Source: Citrobacter telavivensis (GTDB lineage: Bacteria > Pseudomonadota > Gammaproteobacteria > Enterobacterales > Enterobacteriaceae). From it: a DNA stretch of 64,000 nucleotides. The translations under genes were made by a program, and so were the position numbers. Below the pieces are notes generated by a model. It was not told the DNA's origin and did not search any database. It was given only the letters and a program-made list of their open reading frames with translations. Shown here in pieces: positions 61,759-64,000 of the stretch; the first letter of the stretch is position 1; every line of letters begins with the position of its first letter. The DNA lies in contig CP045205.1 in assembly GCA_009363175.1 (NCBI GenBank), positions 930,001 through 994,000 on the forward strand. Reading direction: 5' to 3'.

Positions 61759-63189
61759 ATGAGCATCTCTCTGACAACAAAATTAAGTTACGGATTCGGT
61801 GCGTTTGGTAAGGATTTCGCCATCGGCATCGTCTATATGTACCTGATGTATTACTACACCGATGTGGTGGGGTTATCGGTGGGTGTCGTGGGTTCGTTGT
61901 TTCTGGTGGCAAAGATCTGGAATGCGTTCAACGATCCGGTAATGGGCTGGATTGTGAACGCCACCCGGTCGCGGTGGGGAAAATTTAAACCGTGGATCCT
62001 GCTCGGAACACTGGCGAATTCGCTGGTACTGTTTCTGCTGTTTAGCGCCCACCTGTTTGAAGGCACGGCACAGGTGGTCTTTGTCTGCGTGACCTACATT
62101 CTGTGGGGCATGACGTATACCATCATGGATATTCCGTTCTGGTCGCTGGTGCCGACCATTACGCTTGATAAACGTGAGCGTGAGCAGCTGGTACCGTTTC
62201 CGCGCTTCTTTGCCAGTCTGGCGGGATTTGTTACCGCCGGGGTGACGTTGCCGTTTGTGAGTTATGTTGGGGGGGAGGATCGTGGGTTCGGTTTCCAGAT
62301 GTTCACGCTGGTGCTGATCGCGTTCTTTATTGCCTCCACTATCGTGACATTGCGTAATGTGCATGAAGTGTATTCGTCTGACAGCGAGGCTACCGCTGAC
62401 AGTACCCGGCTGTCGCTGAAGTCGATCCTCGCGTTGATCTACAAAAACGATCAACTCTCCTGTCTGCTGGGAATGGCGCTGGCTTACAATGTGGCCGCCA
62501 ATATTATTACCGGTTTCGCGATTTATTATTTCACCTATGTGATTGGCGATGCTGACCTTTTCCCGTATTACCTGTCCTATGCCGGCGCGGCGAATTTATT
62601 GACGCTGATCCTCTTTCCTCGTCTGGCGAAGGCGCTATCCCGGCGGAGTTTATGGGCGGGCGCGTCGGTGATGCCGGTTCTCAGCGGCGGGGTATTGTTA
62701 ATTATGGCGCTGGCTGGATACCACAATGTGTTTCTTATCTGCCTGGCCGGAGTCTTTCTGAACATAGGCACCGCGCTGTTCTGGGTACTACAGGTGATCA
62801 TGGTGGCAGACACCGTCGATTACGGTGAGTATAAGTTTAACGTGCGCTGCGAGAGCATTGCCTATGCTGTGCAAACGATGGTGGTAAAGGGCGGCTCCGC
62901 GTTTTCGGCTTTCTTTATCGCCGTGGTGCTGGGGATCATTGGCTATATCCCCAATGCGGTTCAGTCTGCTGAAACTATCCTGGGCATGCAGTTCATCATG
63001 ATTGCATTACCGACGCTGTTTTTCATCGTGACGCTGATCCTTTACTTCCGCTACTACCGTCTGAACGGCGATACATTGCGTAAGATCCAGATTCATTTGC
63101 TGGATAAGTATCGTAAAGTGCCGCAGTCCACTTTGCATCCGGAAACACGCCCGATACCGGTTAGCGCGACTGGCGATGTGAAGGCGTAA
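61759..63189 (+). CDS. melB: melibiose:cation symporter MelB
   Basis: 476-aa GPH-family symporter with twelve helices. The start TTKLSYGFGAFGKDFAIGIVY, cation-site YYYTDVVG (Asp) and the loop RSRWGKFKPWI are conserved. It imports melibiose with Na+, Li+ or H+. ATG 61759 (MSISLTTKL) matches E. coli; a longer read from TTG 61675 runs into melA and is unlikely. The SD is weak. Confidence 0.93.
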   Translation: MSISLTTKLSYGFGAFGKDFAIGIVYMYLMYYYTDVVGLSVGVVGSLFLVAKIWNAFNDPVMGWIVNATRSRWGKFKPWILLGTLANSLVLFLLFSAHLFEGTAQVVFVCVTYILWGMTYTIMDIPFWSLVPTITLDKREREQLVPFPRFFASLAGFVTAGVTLPFVSYVGGEDRGFGFQMFTLVLIAFFIASTIVTLRNVHEVYSSDSEATADSTRLSLKSILALIYKNDQLSCLLGMALAYNVAANIITGFAIYYFTYVIGDADLFPYYLSYAGAANLLTLILFPRLAKALSRRSLWAGASVMPVLSGGVLLIMALAGYHNVFLICLAGVFLNIGTALFWVLQVIMVADTVDYGEYKFNVRCESIAYAVQTMVVKGGSAFSAFFIAVVLGIIGYIPNAVQSAETILGMQFIMIALPTLFFIVTLILYFRYYRLNGDTLRKIQIHLLDKYRKVPQSTLHPETRPIPVSATGDVKA

Positions 63190-63191
63190 TC

Positions 63192-63446
63192 ATGGAATGG
63201 ATTTCGTTGATAGGCTATCTGGCGGCAAGCCTGACCACGCTCTCTTTTCTGCCGCAGGCGATAAAAGTCATCACCACCCGTAATACGCAGGGGATTTCCG
63301 GACTGATGTACGTCATGTTTGTCTGCGGGTTAGTGATGTGGTTGATTTACGGATTGCTCATTGAGGACACGGCGGTCAGCATGGCGAACTTCCTGACGCT
63401 GGTGTTCGCCTTGCCGATTCTGGTGATCAAATACCGCAGGGGATAG
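63192..63446 (+). CDS. SemiSWEET sugar transporter
   Basis: 84-aa protein of the MtN3/SemiSWEET family: three helices (about 4-24, 38-58, 63-80) and the PQ motif FLPQAIKV at 19-26, with TRNTQGISGLMYVMF after. SemiSWEETs dimerise into a passive sugar pore. It begins 3 bp after melB, so it is part of the mel operon. E. coli K-12 has melB next to yjdF with no such gene. Confidence 0.85.
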   Translation: MEWISLIGYLAASLTTLSFLPQAIKVITTRNTQGISGLMYVMFVCGLVMWLIYGLLIEDTAVSMANFLTLVFALPILVIKYRRG

Positions 63447-63454
63447 TGCAAATT

Positions 63455-63481
63455 GCCGGAGGGCGTTGTGGCTTATCCGGC
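63455..63481. repeat. REP overlapping the yjdF 3' end
   Basis: GCCGGAGGGCG...GCTTATCCGGC palindrome between the convergent SemiSWEET and yjdF genes. It contains the yjdF stop codon. Confidence 0.75.
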
Positions 63482-64000
63482 AATTAACCGATAGCGCTTC
63501 AACTGTCGGCAATGAATGCGCGCCAGCAGCATCACCGAGGTTAACGCGCCCAACAGCGCGCAGAACATGTCTGACTGGGTATCCCACGGGTCGCCCTGGG
63601 TACCAAGAAAATCATCCGCGCCTTGTCCCATCGCCAGTGCCGCCCACCATTCAATCAGCTCGTAAGTGGCGCTGATCGCCAGCGCCACGCAGCAAACCAG
63701 AAATGCCAGCATCTTGTTTCCGCGAACAATCTTTCCACGAAGCAGAATTTCGCGCGCCACCAGTGCCGGCACCAGCCCCTGGAAGAAATGCCCCAGTTTG
63801 TCGTACGGATTGCGGCTTAAGCCCAGCCAATCCTGTACCTCAAAACCGATGGGCACTTTGGCGTAGGTGTACATTCCGCCGACCATCAGGATGATGGCGT
63901 GGAAGAAAATCAGCGTATAAAGCAGCGGGGTAAGCGGGTAGCGCGTTGCGGTTGCCAGCAGCAGCGGTACCACAATAATCACCGGCGTCACTTCCATCAG
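63473..64000 (-). CDS. yjdF: YjdF/DUF2238 membrane protein, 5' end beyond window
   Basis: Partial gene; at least 174 codons are present and the frame continues past the right edge (E. coli YjdF is 209 aa). Several helices and the conserved SRNPYDKLGHFFQGLVPALVAREI and FLGTQGDPWDTQSDM segments identify DUF2238. Function unknown. Its final codons and stop lie inside a REP. Confidence 0.88.
   Translation of the reverse strand: MMEVTPVIIVVPLLLATATRYPLTPLLYTLIFFHAIILMVGGMYTYAKVPIGFEVQDWLGLSRNPYDKLGHFFQGLVPALVAREILLRGKIVRGNKMLAFLVCCVALAISATYELIEWWAALAMGQGADDFLGTQGDPWDTQSDMFCALLGALTSVMLLARIHCRQLKRYRLIAG

Noticed and set aside
1..64000. Prophage, integron, defence or secretion island
   Set aside because: No integrase, recombinase other than the RAYT, phage structural, toxin-antitoxin or restriction genes were recognised; nearly every gene has a known core enterobacterial counterpart.

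Overview
The window reads as chromosomal DNA of an enterobacterium of the Citrobacter/Salmonella/Escherichia group, most likely a Citrobacter. Proteins closely resemble E. coli K-12 homologues, base composition is moderately GC-rich, REP/BIME palindromes of the GCCGGATAAGGCG type are common, and gene order follows the E. coli soxRS to melAB segment (about 92-93 min) with local insertions and losses. No rRNA, tRNA, prophage, CRISPR array or recognisable defence island was seen. The species call is inference from gene content and order.

Layout. 1-7.5 kb: a P2-type cation ATPase divergent from an unannotated-looking 36-aa membrane peptide, then yjcB, the phosphodiesterase pdeC, the redox pair soxS/soxR with a perfect 18-bp sox operator, the sRNA SraL antisense to the soxR end, and a glutathione S-transferase. 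7.5-14.7 kb: purine permease ghxP with three PurR-like boxes, antiporter yjcE, a REP-associated transposase (RAYT) flanked by four near-identical 77-bp BIMEs, a LysR regulator divergent from a cidA/cidB (lrgAB) pair, and a DUF3828 secreted protein. 14.9-26.1 kb: the acetate operon acs-yjcH-actP divergent from the nitrite ammonification operon nrfABCDEFG. 26.4-31.5 kb: gltP, yjcO, the selenoprotein gene fdhF with in-frame UGA and SECIS, and yjdP. 31.5-43.5 kb: the complete C-P lyase operon phnCDEFGHIJKLMNOP (minus strand, phnE intact), plus yjdN and yjdM. 44-47.2 kb: crfC-yjcZ. 47.2-54 kb: a kdgT-type permease, proP, the tiny pmrR, and the polymyxin-resistance genes basS, basR, eptA. 54-59 kb: the arginine-dependent acid resistance set adiC, adiY, adiA. 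59-64 kb: melR, melA, melB, a SemiSWEET gene and the 5'-truncated yjdF.

How parts work together. nrfA/B/C/D form the periplasmic nitrite reductase chain and nrfE/F/G the haem lyase for its CWSCK site; a TTGAT-TAAA-GACAA FNR-like site lies upstream. acs and actP scavenge acetate. phnCDE import phosphonates, phnGHIJKLM cleave the C-P bond, phnNP process the ribosyl phosphates, phnO acetylates aminoalkylphosphonates, and phnF represses. PmrA (BasR) boxes precede both eptA and pmrR. adiC exchanges arginine/agmatine around the AdiA decarboxylase. melA/melB handle melibiose, joined here by a small sugar-transporter gene.

The strongest leads are the 14-bp hairpin that buries the pmrR ribosome-binding site, the 34-bp perfect palindrome holding two opposed PmrA boxes, the BIME lodged at the nrfF translation start, the apparent CTG start of nrfE, the RAYT/BIME unit, the membrane peptide opposite the P-type ATPase, and the SemiSWEET gene in the mel operon.
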